Assembly: GCF_021531815.1 (NCBI RefSeq)
Contig: NZ_JADYUM010000004.1
Location: 1-64,000, forward strand
Length of the DNA stretch: 64,000 bases
From: Pseudoflavonifractor phocaeensis
GTDB lineage: Bacteria; Bacillota; Clostridia; Oscillospirales; Oscillospiraceae
Direction of reading: 5' to 3'
The stretch's first letter is position 1; the number at the start of each line of letters is the position of its first letter. Under the pieces are notes generated by a model. It did not search any database. It was not told where the DNA came from and saw only the letters and a program-made list of their open reading frames with translations. Shown here piece after piece: positions 14,998 through 24,009 of this stretch. The translations under genes and the position numbers were made by a program.

Positions 14998-15718
14998 AAA
15001 TGACTCCCTAATCGATCCGGAGGACCCCACACGATATCGGGAGATGCCGCTTTTAGGCGATGTCTATGACCTGCTGATGGAGTCGGATGAGACCAGACGT
15101 CTTGGCAACATCTTGAACCGATTGGTTCATGGCTCGGCAAAGACATTCAATCAGCATACCAATGTCAATCTGAACAGCCCATATACCGTTCTGGATATCT
15201 CCGAGCTTACTGGCGACCTGCTGACCGTGGGTATGTTCGTTGCTCTGGACTATGTCTGGGATAAAGCGAAGGAAGACAGAACAAAGGAGAAGGCCATCTT
15301 CATTGACGAGATCTGGCAGCTCGTAGGTACCGGCAGTAACTCCCTTGCTGCTGAGTTCTGCCTGGAGATTTTCAAAATTATCCGTGGCTATGGTGGTGCT
15401 GCCATTGCAGCTACCCAGGACCTGAATGACTTCTTTGCCCTTGAAGGTGGCAAGTATGGTAAGGGCATCATCAATAATGCCAAAACAAAAATCATCTTGA
15501 ACCTTGAGGATGATGAGGCCGTTCGTGTTCAGGACACCTTGAAGCTCACAGATGCAGAAATTACCAACATCACACGCTTCGAGCGAGGCAACGGACTCAT
15601 TTCCACCAACAGCAATCACATAACCGTTGAGTTCAAAGCCTCCCAGTTGGAGAAGCAGCTCATCACCACAGACCGGTATGAATTGAGCAAGATGCTCGAG
15701 GAAAAGCGGCAACAATAA
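14945..15718 (+). pseudogene. VirB4/TraE-type ATPase, C-terminal remnant
   Basis: The frame encodes only the C-terminal third of a VirB4-type conjugation ATPase: PTRYREMPLLGDVYDLLMES, then Walker B (KAIFIDEIWQLVG), IRGYGGAAIAATQDLNDFF, and IINNAKTKIILNLEDDE. The N-terminal domain and the Walker A loop, about 500 residues in a normal 750-850-residue protein, are missing, as is the PrgI-like gene usually in front. The only in-frame ATG (14945) lies inside the previous gene and has no ribosome site. Without Walker A the product could not hydrolyse ATP. A real deletion or an assembly join would both explain it. Confidence 0.8.
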
Positions 15719-15720
15719 AT

Positions 15721-15830
15721 ACGTTCAACGTTCTCGTTTGAAAACGTAGAAATAGCGGGTTTTACATATCGAGAACGTTGAACGTAACACTCTCAAATGA
15801 CTACGTACAACGTTTTCGATTGAAAACATA
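15721..15830. promoter_or_regulatory. Repeated palindromic motif before DUF5697 gene
   Basis: ACGTTCAACGTTCTC (15721-15735) is perfectly inverted at 15771-15785. A 28-nt stretch from 15721 recurs in direct orientation at 15803-15830 with 24 of 28 bases identical, and each copy contains a GTTTTC/GAAAAC-type dyad. The cluster fills the gap between the VirB4 remnant and the winged-helix gene at 15844 and looks like a set of protein-binding sites. Confidence 0.6.
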
Positions 15831-15843
15831 GGAGGGATCAAAA

Positions 15844-16374
15844 ATGACTTTTGCACGTGCCGTGAAGAATAAGGAACTGGCCTACATATCACGGCTTTTA
15901 TCTATCTTTGGGATTGTGGAAGAACGGCAGATGCGATTGCTGTTCCAGCACCTTGATTCTAAAGAGTATGGAAAGATCATGACACGGCTTCATCGTGAAG
16001 GCATGGTCTACCGAACACCAGACGCCAAGTACTTGGCAGTCAGTGAGTTAACAGCCAACCGCGCTGATCGCAGGTACAGTGTTCTTTGCTTCTGGGCTTT
16101 CATTAAGATCCGCGATAAGGCGCATGACTTCTGTATGGGAGAGCCTCCGACGATCATCACTGTCGCATCCGGAACAACAGACTATGATGTGATCCCCCTG
16201 TCGAAGGAGAATATCCCTCTGATCAATGAGCAGGGAGATGAGATCCCGGAACGCTCTGTGAGATATCTGGTTACAGACGACTTGACGCTAGTTTCCGGTG
16301 TGGAGCGTCGGTTCAAGAATGACTATTTACTCCATATCAATACAGACGGCGAAATTGAAACTTATGAATTGTGA
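15844..16374 (+). CDS. DUF5697-family winged-helix protein
   Basis: The 176-residue protein resembles DUF5697, seen next to conjugation genes in clostridial ICEs. The N-terminal half is a winged helix (AYISRLLSIFGIVEERQMRL, then KIMTRLHREGMVYRTPDAKY), and the C-terminal half has the SVLCFWAFIKIRDK region typical of the family. It probably binds DNA; the repeats just upstream (15721-15830) are candidate sites for autoregulation. AGGAGGGATC precedes the ATG. DUF6100 and the replication-relaxation-like gene follow. Confidence 0.75.
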   Translation: MTFARAVKNKELAYISRLLSIFGIVEERQMRLLFQHLDSKEYGKIMTRLHREGMVYRTPDAKYLAVSELTANRADRRYSVLCFWAFIKIRDKAHDFCMGEPPTIITVASGTTDYDVIPLSKENIPLINEQGDEIPERSVRYLVTDDLTLVSGVERRFKNDYLLHINTDGEIETYEL

Positions 16375-16382
16375 GGTGAAGC

Positions 16383-17066
16383 ATGTTTACTAATGCCTAT
16401 AAATCCATGCTCAGGAAGGTTGCATCAGATTATGATGCTGCCAGTCAGGAGCTATTTGGCATTGCACACAGGATTGAAGGATCTGAGCGATACAACCCTG
16501 GGAATGAGTTGTATGGTCTGGTGCGTGTTGCGGAAACAAATGCCGTGCAGCTTCGAACGCTGGCAGCGCGTGTCATGGGTCAGCCCAATACGGCTCTGAA
16601 TGAAGAGATCTCCCAGGCACAGGGTATCAGGGTAGAGGAGGAGCACCGATGGATTAAGATCGTTGTTCCTGCAATCCTTCCGAACCGCAACGCACGAGAT
16701 AACACCCTGTTTACAACTCGACCATTGCGACACAGCCTCATCCAGTTCCAGAGGGAAAACCCAATGGAGCGCTTTTCATCCTGTGCGATTTGCATCGTCC
16801 ATAAATACGACGAAGCGCTTGGCCTGAATCGTGTTCGTGACTATGACAATATTGAGACCAAACGATATCTGGATGTAATTGAGTCGGTAATGCTGACGAA
16901 CGACAGCGGGCTGCTTTGCACTATCCTTCAGACCACGCAAATATCTGATCGGGACTGCACGGAGTTCTATCTGATGCTCCCGGAAAGCCTACCTATTTGG
17001 GCCAGTGCACAAATCAAATCTCATACCGGAAGCTACAAAAAAATAGCTTTAGAAAATGGTACCTAA
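16383..17066 (+). CDS. DUF6100-like protein
   Basis: This 227-residue protein matches what I recall of DUF6100, a family of unknown function found between DUF5697 and VirD4 genes in clostridial ICEs. Visible features are a helical N-terminal half (LYGLVRVAETNAVQLRTLAA), the segment WIKIVVPAILPNRNARDN, and a beta-rich C-terminus. There is no signal peptide or membrane segment. It follows the DUF5697 gene by 8 nt with TGAGGTGAA upstream. A cytoplasmic role in transfer is assumed from context only. Confidence 0.65.
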   Translation: MFTNAYKSMLRKVASDYDAASQELFGIAHRIEGSERYNPGNELYGLVRVAETNAVQLRTLAARVMGQPNTALNEEISQAQGIRVEEEHRWIKIVVPAILPNRNARDNTLFTTRPLRHSLIQFQRENPMERFSSCAICIVHKYDEALGLNRVRDYDNIETKRYLDVIESVMLTNDSGLLCTILQTTQISDRDCTEFYLMLPESLPIWASAQIKSHTGSYKKIALENGT

Positions 17067-17236
17067 AATGAGGACACATGTGAGACCCGTCCAGCAACCT
17101 CAGAAATTGGTATGCTCGAGATGAAATCATCTTTTGGGGTCTTTCTGTTCTGGGGCGAATAGTCACTCGTGTGTTCTTACGAATATTTTGTACAGGCAGT
17201 CTAGGCAGTCTGTTATTCAGAATGGAGGTGAGTTGC

Positions 17237-18331
17237 TTGATTACCTGTAAGAATGATCGGATGCTGGAGCTTCTTTGGTTTGTTGGGTACTGTGGAGAAT
17301 TTCCATCGCAGTTGGCGATTCGTGTAGGAGGTCATCCTGAGTGGAATCGTCATGTGAAGTATCGTGCGATTGAGGAAGGGTATGTGACGGTGTTTCGGGG
17401 TAAGAACAGGCAGAGAGTGATTCGGTCTTTGCGTTTAACTGAGAAGGGAATTGACTATATCAGTGAGCGGGATCCAGAGGCACTGGCATACATCCTGGCA
17501 AAGAACCACGGTGGAATTATTACAAGAAACAATATTGATAAAACAATGCGGAGGCATTCACTGGCGACCGGTCTTCTAATGTCCGCAAATGCAGGGGCAG
17601 AAATCCTGCCAGGAAAGAAGCCCACACTTATGCCGGATGCTCCGAGGGTAACGCCTCTGGAATGGGGACCTCTCTATTATTCAGTTGAAGAAATCCGTGC
17701 GGCAATCCAAGCCTTTGACCCAGAGACAATGGCAAAGACTTCGCGGATCATCGGAATCATCGTCAGCGGAAAACAGTGCTTTTGCCTTTATCATACCGGT
17801 CATAGCAGAATGTATTGGATGAAAACGCAGGAGGAAAATACCGTTGCGGCAATAGATGCTCTGTTAGTGACACGTGGTTTCTCCTGTACTGTTTTCAATC
17901 AGGTGGTAATTGGCAGCAACCTCAATCTGGCCGTCAAGATCGCACGATATAAGCTCAATAGCAGAAGTCGATACTTCACACTCTCTGAGGAATACGATCA
18001 CAGCTACTACCTGGAAAACAGCTTTCACGGCGATGAACTGCTGAAGATCCTCATCCATCCGGACTTACGGTTGAAGGTGGACCGAACTGCCCTACAGGGT
18101 TACGAACCACCTCCCGAATGGGTCAGGACATGTGATGCAACAGCGGATGACGGTCAGCGTCCTGTCATTCTGGGCTACTCATTTGATCTATTGCAACTCC
18201 ATGAATTGGATGGCGCTCATAATGGTTTTCCACAGAGTCCTATCGTGCTCTGCTTCGAATACCAGCGTGATGCGCTGCAGGCCATTGCAGGCCCAAAGGT
18301 TGAAGTTCGCCCATTCAGTGGAGGATTATGA
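17237..18331 (+). CDS. Replication-relaxation-like winged-helix protein
   Basis: The 364-residue protein starts with a winged helix (MLELLWFVGYCGEFPSQLAI, then KYRAIEEGYVTVFRGKN), as in the replication-relaxation family of plasmids and ICEs, followed by a larger mixed domain of unknown role. I choose TTG at 17237 because GGAGGTG lies 9 nt upstream; the open frame extends upstream without a ribosome site. It overlaps virD4 by 4 nt (ATGA), so the two are coupled. It may act in DNA processing for transfer or in copy control. Confidence 0.6.
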   Translation: MITCKNDRMLELLWFVGYCGEFPSQLAIRVGGHPEWNRHVKYRAIEEGYVTVFRGKNRQRVIRSLRLTEKGIDYISERDPEALAYILAKNHGGIITRNNIDKTMRRHSLATGLLMSANAGAEILPGKKPTLMPDAPRVTPLEWGPLYYSVEEIRAAIQAFDPETMAKTSRIIGIIVSGKQCFCLYHTGHSRMYWMKTQEENTVAAIDALLVTRGFSCTVFNQVVIGSNLNLAVKIARYKLNSRSRYFTLSEEYDHSYYLENSFHGDELLKILIHPDLRLKVDRTALQGYEPPPEWVRTCDATADDGQRPVILGYSFDLLQLHELDGAHNGFPQSPIVLCFEYQRDALQAIAGPKVEVRPFSGGL

Positions 18332-20277
18332 ATATGAAAGAGAAATTGAAGAAGAACACTGGTGGAGTGCTGTCCATCGCTCTTCTGGTCCCAGTACTAT
18401 TTTACGTGGCAGGCATTATCGCACAGCTGATGATCAATATCAATGAATGGGAAGCGGCAGGCAGTAACTATAACGTGAGCCCTGGCTTGCCGTCACTGAA
18501 TGTACTGGACAGTTGGGGGGCACTCTTCAACTTCCCGGAAGGTCCCATCGCCATAGGTGTGGTACTAATTGGAGTGACACTCATCTGCGTCTTCGGCCTA
18601 CGACTTGGTTGGGGATCTCGCGGCACTACGGATCGTGAGAGGAATCTTACCATCTCCAACTCCGGCAGTTATGGTACAGCATCATTCATGACCGATAAGG
18701 AAGCGGAAGCCTGCTTCGATATTACCACCTGTGCAAAGACGGACCAGGACATCCTCGGGACCACTGCTGGAGGTAAAGTCTTCACATTACCTCGTAACAC
18801 CCGTCTTAACGCGAATATGGCTATCTGCGGTGCCTCTGGTACCGGCAAGTCCAGATCCATATCCCGAAATCTGATCCTACAAGCTGCAAGACGGAATGAG
18901 AGCGTAATTATCACTGACTGTAAGTCAGAGCTTTACGACTCCATGTCCGAATACCTCAGAGAACAAGGTTATGTGGTCAAGGTCCTGAATCTCATTGAGA
19001 TGGAACATAGCGATGCCTGGAATTGCCTTGGTGAAGTGGGCTCCAGTGAGCTTATGGCTCAGACCTTCTCCGATATTGTTCTATCCAACACATCGGGTGA
19101 TGATCGTGATGCATTTTGGTACAATGCAGAGCTCAATCTTCTGAAAGCTCTTGTCCTGTATGTCTCATTGGAGATGCCGCCGGAGAAACGAAACTTCGGT
19201 TCCGTCTACGATATGCTGGTCAATGAAGATGAGAAATCATTGAAGCAGAAAATGTACGCAATCCGGGGCGGACGTGTGGATCCGGAAACCGGCGAGTATA
19301 AACCCCCATCACCAGCCTTTGCTCCATTTGCCATCTTCATGCAATCCAGTGAAACAGTCCGAACCAGTGTGATCATTGGTCTTGGCAGTAAGCTGCAGGT
19401 CATGCAGGCACAGCAGGTGAAGAACATCACCAGCTACGATGAGATTGATCTGGAACTGCCAGGGAAGCAGAAGTGTGCGTATTTCTGCATCGTATCCGAT
19501 CAGGACAATACATTTGAGTTTCTAAGCACCTTGTTTTTCTCGTTCCTATTTATTCGACTCATCCGCTATGCAGATAGTCGATGTGAAGGGAATACACTCC
19601 CAACGAAAGTGAGATTCATCCTGGATGAGTTTCCAAACTGTTCTGGTAGTATCCCTGACTTCCAGAAGAAGTGCAGTACAATCCGTAGCCGTGGCGTATC
19701 CGTCGCAGTCTTCTTTCAGAATGTCGGTCAGATGAAGAACCGCTATCCTGATGACCAGTGGCAGGAGATCCTCGGCGCTTGTGACACGACCGTGTTCCTC
19801 GGCTGTACTGACATGCTTACTGCAGAATACTTCAGCGATCGCATTGGAATTGCCAGTGTGGAAGTGGAAGGAACCATGCGAGAACTTAACTCCATGCGTA
19901 TCACCAACTACACACCCAGCTACCGCGAGACCAACTCTCTTGGCAGACGTCAACTTATGACGCCAGACGAGATCCTCAGGATCCCACCTGACGAGGAGCT
20001 GATCTTCATCCGTGGCCAGAAAGTATTCCGAGCGCATCGCTTTGACTACTCCCAACATACTCACTATAAAAAACTGAAAAATACCAAATCCATATACCAT
20101 GAGCCTGCCTGGAAGCGAATTGCTGACGGACAGGCTTTTGCTATACCTGCCATTTACGATACGCCTCCGAAAAAGCATCACGTGAAGGAGCGCAAAAGAG
20201 CAGAGAAACCCACTGCCAAGCAATCCGGAGCGGAGTCCTTAGGCCTGAAGCGTACCGATATAAATGAGACCATATAG
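18328..20277 (+). CDS. VirD4/TraG-type coupling protein
   Basis: The coupling ATPase docks the relaxase-DNA complex at the type IV secretion channel. The 649-residue protein has two N-terminal membrane segments (LLVPVLFYVAGIIAQLMI and a second at about residues 75-95), Walker A (GASGTGKSRS, near residue 168), Walker B (VRFILDEFPNC), and the DDQWQEILGACDTTVFLGC region typical of TraG/VirD4. The length is normal. Unlike VirB4 it appears intact, so the element may still be mobilised by another secretion system. GGAGG precedes the ATG. Confidence 0.92.
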   Translation: MNMKEKLKKNTGGVLSIALLVPVLFYVAGIIAQLMININEWEAAGSNYNVSPGLPSLNVLDSWGALFNFPEGPIAIGVVLIGVTLICVFGLRLGWGSRGTTDRERNLTISNSGSYGTASFMTDKEAEACFDITTCAKTDQDILGTTAGGKVFTLPRNTRLNANMAICGASGTGKSRSISRNLILQAARRNESVIITDCKSELYDSMSEYLREQGYVVKVLNLIEMEHSDAWNCLGEVGSSELMAQTFSDIVLSNTSGDDRDAFWYNAELNLLKALVLYVSLEMPPEKRNFGSVYDMLVNEDEKSLKQKMYAIRGGRVDPETGEYKPPSPAFAPFAIFMQSSETVRTSVIIGLGSKLQVMQAQQVKNITSYDEIDLELPGKQKCAYFCIVSDQDNTFEFLSTLFFSFLFIRLIRYADSRCEGNTLPTKVRFILDEFPNCSGSIPDFQKKCSTIRSRGVSVAVFFQNVGQMKNRYPDDQWQEILGACDTTVFLGCTDMLTAEYFSDRIGIASVEVEGTMRELNSMRITNYTPSYRETNSLGRRQLMTPDEILRIPPDEELIFIRGQKVFRAHRFDYSQHTHYKKLKNTKSIYHEPAWKRIADGQAFAIPAIYDTPPKKHHVKERKRAEKPTAKQSGAESLGLKRTDINETI

Positions 20278-20295
20278 AAAGGAAGGTAAACCCCA

Positions 20296-21297
20296 ATGCC
20301 CAGAAAGAAGATAGAACCTGAGCTGGAAGCTGCGGTAGAGCAGAAGCTGGTAGAGGAAAAAGAACCGGTTGAACTGACTCCCAAGCGTAGCCATCCTCAG
20401 ACACGTTCTTCCGACGACATCCTGACCATCAACGATCAGGAACGTGGCATCACCCCAACTGATAGCGACGACGTCAAGTGGAACTACATCTCCGGCGCAT
20501 ATGCCAAAAAAGAGATCCTTACCGGCATCGTCAGTGGTATCGAATCTCCTGATACTGCTAACCCCGTCTGCGTTGTGGATTTCGAAGGCATTCGCATTCT
20601 GGTACCTGGAAGAGAAATGTTCATGGACGATTGGCCTGTAAATGAGAAGATGCCGCGTGAATTCTTCATGCGCTTCAATCGCATTCTCGGAGCCACTGTC
20701 GATTTCATTATCGTTGGCGTTGATAGTAGAAACCATGCTGCAGTTGCAAGCCGTAAGATGGCCCTGGAACAGCGGCAGGCGAAATACTACGCCACCGGTC
20801 GAGTGAAGCCCGGTATCCGAGTTGCATGTCGTATCATTGGCGTCGGCAATAACCGTATCACCGTCGAAGCGGTTGGTGTAGATACCACCATCTACGCAAG
20901 TGCACTGTCCTGGGAATGGTTCCCGGACGTAACAGACCTGTACTCTACGGAAGACCTGGTCGTTGCAAGAGTACTGGCAGTCGTGAAGGATGAGAAGACC
21001 GGTGCGTATTCCGTTCGACTCTCCGTCAAGGATGCCACAGAGAATCCCGATCTGCCCAACCTGCGCAAGCTGGTGCCCGGCTCCAACTATTATGGCGTCG
21101 TTACTGGCGTCCGCGATCAGCTGATTTTCGTTCGACTCCAGATGGGCGTCAATGCCAAGACCAAGCTGTTCCACACCAAGCAGATGCCCAGTAAGTTGGA
21201 CACCGTCAGTTTCCAGGTACGAGATGTCGATCTGGAAAGCGGCGTTGCATTCGGACTCATCACACGCATTATCAGACGCCACGCAAGAACGAGGTGA
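20296..21297 (+). CDS. S1-domain RNA-binding protein
   Basis: The 333-residue protein has an acidic N-terminal tail of about 65 residues, then two or three OB-fold S1-type repeats: KEILTGIVSGIESPDTANPV, then VKPGIRVACRIIGVGNNRIT, and YYGVVTGVRDQLIFVRLQMG. S1 domains bind single-stranded RNA or DNA. Proteins of this kind occur downstream of VirD4 in clostridial ICEs; the role there is unknown to me. It is in the transfer operon, 18 nt after virD4, and overlaps nothing. Confidence 0.7.
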   Translation: MPRKKIEPELEAAVEQKLVEEKEPVELTPKRSHPQTRSSDDILTINDQERGITPTDSDDVKWNYISGAYAKKEILTGIVSGIESPDTANPVCVVDFEGIRILVPGREMFMDDWPVNEKMPREFFMRFNRILGATVDFIIVGVDSRNHAAVASRKMALEQRQAKYYATGRVKPGIRVACRIIGVGNNRITVEAVGVDTTIYASALSWEWFPDVTDLYSTEDLVVARVLAVVKDEKTGAYSVRLSVKDATENPDLPNLRKLVPGSNYYGVVTGVRDQLIFVRLQMGVNAKTKLFHTKQMPSKLDTVSFQVRDVDLESGVAFGLITRIIRRHARTR

Positions 21298-21302
21298 AGA
21301 CC

Positions 21303-21764
21303 ATGCCCAACAAGCGGAAAAGCATTTATGAAAATTGTCGCGCTGTTGTGCGGGCATGTCTCAATATCGTGGAAGAGAAGGGCGACACCTACGTTGCCAT
21401 CCATAAAGATGACGATGTGGAATGTGTCGTCCTTGTCTCCATGATCCGATCCTATCCCATCCTGTCCATTGTCGTAGCGGATAAACTGCTCTTTGCTGAG
21501 GAGAATGCCGCAGACATGTATCAGGCAGCCAATGAACTCAATAGCGAGTCCATTACCGGCTGGCACTCTATCATGCTCTCCAGCCAGACCAGTATCTACA
21601 TGTATCGCCAATGCATCTGGATCAATGCGCAGCTCAATCGTGACTACCTCATGGAGATGCTGTGTCAGAGCATTGCGGAATACAAGAGGGGGAAACTGCA
21701 TCTGGCATCCGCACTGCGAGAGGGCGAGAAGACTCCAAATAATACTGAAGAGGAGGTTCACTGA
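21303..21764 (+). CDS. Unknown 153-residue transfer-operon protein
   Basis: I do not recognise it securely. The pattern (RACLNIVEEKGDTYVAIHKD, then VSMIRSYPILSIVVADKLLF and a helical end) resembles the YbjN/T3SS-chaperone-like fold, but only loosely. It is cytoplasmic, with no signal peptide. GAGGTGAA lies ahead of the ATG at 21303. It is followed by the unusual hairpin leader of the next gene, whose ribosome site lies inside this gene's last codons. Confidence 0.5.
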   Translation: MPNKRKSIYENCRAVVRACLNIVEEKGDTYVAIHKDDDVECVVLVSMIRSYPILSIVVADKLLFAEENAADMYQAANELNSESITGWHSIMLSSQTSIYMYRQCIWINAQLNRDYLMEMLCQSIAEYKRGKLHLASALREGEKTPNNTEEEVH

Positions 21765-21801
21765 GCGCCTCAACCTTGGGGCGCTCAGCCAAAATCAAAT
21801 G
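21749..21801 (+). promoter_or_regulatory. Shine-Dalgarno brought to start codon by a hairpin
   Basis: The only good ribosome site for the gene at 21799 is AAGAGGAGGT (21749-21758), 40 nt upstream. A 9-bp perfect stem (CTGAGCGCC, 21761-21769, with GGCGCTCAG, 21780-21788) lies between; when folded it leaves about 12 unpaired nt between ribosome site and ATG. Confidence 0.5.
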
Positions 21802-22947
21802 AAGAAAATGATTACCGTATTCGGACTTGTGCTTGCATTGAGCATGAGCCTTTGCGTGGGTGCCAGCGCTGCGTCGTATGTAGCGGATGACATCACGTAT
21901 CAGAACCTGAACGGTCAGCAGTTGGCAGTCAAAGTCTACACGCTGCTCCCGGATCAGGATCCCGGCGACCTGCTGGAAGCCGACTTCGAGCATGACGGCT
22001 ATATCTATTCCTACAGTGACATGGTCAAAGCGGAACAGACCTTCAATGAAGAGACCCTGCACAAGGAGATCGTAACCGTCACCACTGCAAGCAAGAACCT
22101 GGAAGATATCCTTGCAGCCCTGCAGCCTACCATCGAATTCGATGATGGCAACGCAAAGGGCACTCTTGCACTGGACCACAGCACCCTCAAGACCGAAGCT
22201 GCAGGCTATAAGAGCAGCAGTTACACCGTCACCGCTACCAAGAACTACACCGGCCTTGCTCGTAACGACTCCAGCCTGATTGATAAGACCGTGGTGAAAA
22301 ACGGTCGCACTCTGAGTCTCTCCAATGTGACCTGGTCCGTGGAGAGCACTGCGCTGGTTGGCGATGAGCTGGTCCCCGCAACCTACTCTGCAGTTGCCAC
22401 CTATTCCGGCTCTGCCAAATCCACTGTAGCCACCGGCTACATCACCACCGCTGAGTATTCCGGTAAAGTCACCGCATCCGGCATCTCCAGCATCCAGTAC
22501 ACCGTCACTTACCTCGGCACTCCCATTGTGATTGAGGAAGATGGTATGGATCTTCTGCCTGTTATTGTGGGTATTGTCGCCTGTGCGGGAGCAATTTTGT
22601 TGTTAGTTTGCCTGCTGCCTCGTAAAAACACTACAGTATACGCTGCAACAGGAAAGGGCAACGAATACGACAAATGCGGTCGTTTGCATCTCAAGGTGAA
22701 GAACCCTGACCTGCGCATTGACCGTCTGAAGGAAGTCCCTGAAGGTGTCATTGCCATTGAGGTAGAGGAGAAGGTGGCTCGTAAGCTGTTCGGTCAGAAC
22801 ATCGCCATCCACTACTACGATCGGAACTTCGCCCACACTGTAGGCACAGTCAATGGACCCTACTGGTTTAAGGTCGATGTTGGCACTGCCCCTGCAGATG
22901 ATGAGGATGAGATCCGAGCGGATGAAACCAGGGAGGACCTCGTATGA
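21799..22947 (+). CDS. Secreted, membrane-anchored protein of unknown function
   Basis: The 382-residue protein has a signal peptide (FGLVLALSMSLCVGASA, cut near residue 26), an extracellular beta-rich part of about 225 residues, one membrane helix (PVIVGIVACAGAILLLVCLL, about residues 252-272) and a cytoplasmic domain of about 110 residues ending in an acidic tail. I know no named family. It sits directly upstream of the sortase, overlapping it by 4 nt, so it may scaffold the sortase or the channel at the membrane. The start is fixed by the signal peptide. Confidence 0.65.
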   Translation: MKKMITVFGLVLALSMSLCVGASAASYVADDITYQNLNGQQLAVKVYTLLPDQDPGDLLEADFEHDGYIYSYSDMVKAEQTFNEETLHKEIVTVTTASKNLEDILAALQPTIEFDDGNAKGTLALDHSTLKTEAAGYKSSSYTVTATKNYTGLARNDSSLIDKTVVKNGRTLSLSNVTWSVESTALVGDELVPATYSAVATYSGSAKSTVATGYITTAEYSGKVTASGISSIQYTVTYLGTPIVIEEDGMDLLPVIVGIVACAGAILLLVCLLPRKNTTVYAATGKGNEYDKCGRLHLKVKNPDLRIDRLKEVPEGVIAIEVEEKVARKLFGQNIAIHYYDRNFAHTVGTVNGPYWFKVDVGTAPADDEDEIRADETREDLV

Positions 22948-23735
22948 AGAAAGGACTCATCAATCTGTTGCTCACCATGAGTGTAGCTGCCAGCATGGCA
23001 ATCTCCGCAAGTGCAGCAGATTACACATTTAAGACAGATCCCAATCCCGAGTATTACGGGAGCACCAATTACACGGATCTGTATAACGCCGACTATCAGT
23101 ACGGCGGCAGGAACCAGATCGATTACGACATCCCTGAGATCCGCTACGGACTCAGTCAGCAGTTCCTGGAAAGTTCCCTCAATAATCCCTATCTCGGGAG
23201 CGGGATCCAGTACGGTGTGACCGCATCTGGTGGCGGGAATACCTCCATCAACTATCCTGGATCTGACTTCAGTTCGTCCAGCATCATCACCGGCGGCGGT
23301 CTGATTGATGTCATCTATCGGCCTTCTTATACACTGAAGGATCTGACACGCAGTGACGGCAGCATCGGCACCGTCAGCATCTCCCGCGTCGGTCTGAAGG
23401 CGAAGGTCTACGAAGGTGCCACAGACGCCTCTATGTCGAAGGGGGCCGGACACTACACCGGCTCCAGCCTGTATGAGGGTAACATCGGTCTGTTCGGCCA
23501 TAATCGTGGCAGCAACGCCTATTTCGCCAAGCTGAAGAATGTGAAGATCGGTGATACGGTCACCTACAAGACCAGCGTTGGCACCAAGACCTACGAAGTC
23601 GTATTCGTTGGTACCATCGCCAGTACGGACTTCTCCTACCTCAACGAGATGGGTGATAACCGGATCACGATGATTACCTGTATTGCAAACCAGCCCTCTC
23701 TGCGCCTGTGCGTTCAGGCAAAAGAGATTCACTGA
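22944..23735 (+). CDS. Sortase (class D-like), secreted form
   Basis: The enzyme cleaves LPxTG-type motifs and joins proteins to the cell wall. The 263-residue protein has a signal peptide ending ISASAAD, a linker of about 110 residues rich in Tyr, Ser and Gly, and a sortase domain from about residue 145. Catalytic residues are visible: His in LFGHNRGS (about residue 186), Cys in MITCIAN (about 244) and Arg in SLRLCVQA. There is no C-terminal anchor; the N-terminal signal may be cleaved. The likely substrate is the LPKTG protein encoded from 24971. Confidence 0.85.
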   Translation: MKKGLINLLLTMSVAASMAISASAADYTFKTDPNPEYYGSTNYTDLYNADYQYGGRNQIDYDIPEIRYGLSQQFLESSLNNPYLGSGIQYGVTASGGGNTSINYPGSDFSSSSIITGGGLIDVIYRPSYTLKDLTRSDGSIGTVSISRVGLKAKVYEGATDASMSKGAGHYTGSSLYEGNIGLFGHNRGSNAYFAKLKNVKIGDTVTYKTSVGTKTYEVVFVGTIASTDFSYLNEMGDNRITMITCIANQPSLRLCVQAKEIH

Positions 23736-23752
23736 TATAAATGGAGGAACAT

Positions 23753-23947
23753 ATGAAGAACAACAGCAAAGCCCGTAACCGTGAGCATCGAACCAAGCCT
23801 TCCAAAACACCCGTATCCATCCAGATCAAAATGGATCGTGAGATGTTCGAGCAGGTCAAACGCATTGAGACCCGAACCGCCTATACTCGCGATCAAATCT
23901 TCATGCTGGGCTTAGCCTGCTGCAGCAAGGAGTGCTTCAATTCCTGA
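23753..23947 (+). CDS. Small ribbon-helix-helix-like protein
   Basis: The 64-residue protein has a basic N-terminus and a strand-helix-helix pattern (PVSIQIKMDREMFEQVKRIE, then TRDQIFMLGLACC), like RHH DNA-binding proteins or relaxosome accessory proteins. Two cysteines are adjacent near the end. The start is ATG 23753 after GGAGG; an ATG at 23741 overlaps that ribosome site. It lies between two secreted-protein genes. Role unknown. Confidence 0.55.
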   Translation: MKNNSKARNREHRTKPSKTPVSIQIKMDREMFEQVKRIETRTAYTRDQIFMLGLACCSKECFNS

Positions 23948-24009
23948 AACCCTAACAGTCAGTAACCTCACAGAGAGTGGTTGGAAATAAACTGATGAGG
24001 TGAAAGCAC

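Noticed and set aside
17067-17236. Terminator between the DUF6100 gene and the replication-relaxation-like gene (AGACCC ... GGGTCTTT)
   Set aside because: The arms are over 50 nt apart with no compact stem, so I could not support a terminator; the gap shows no gene.
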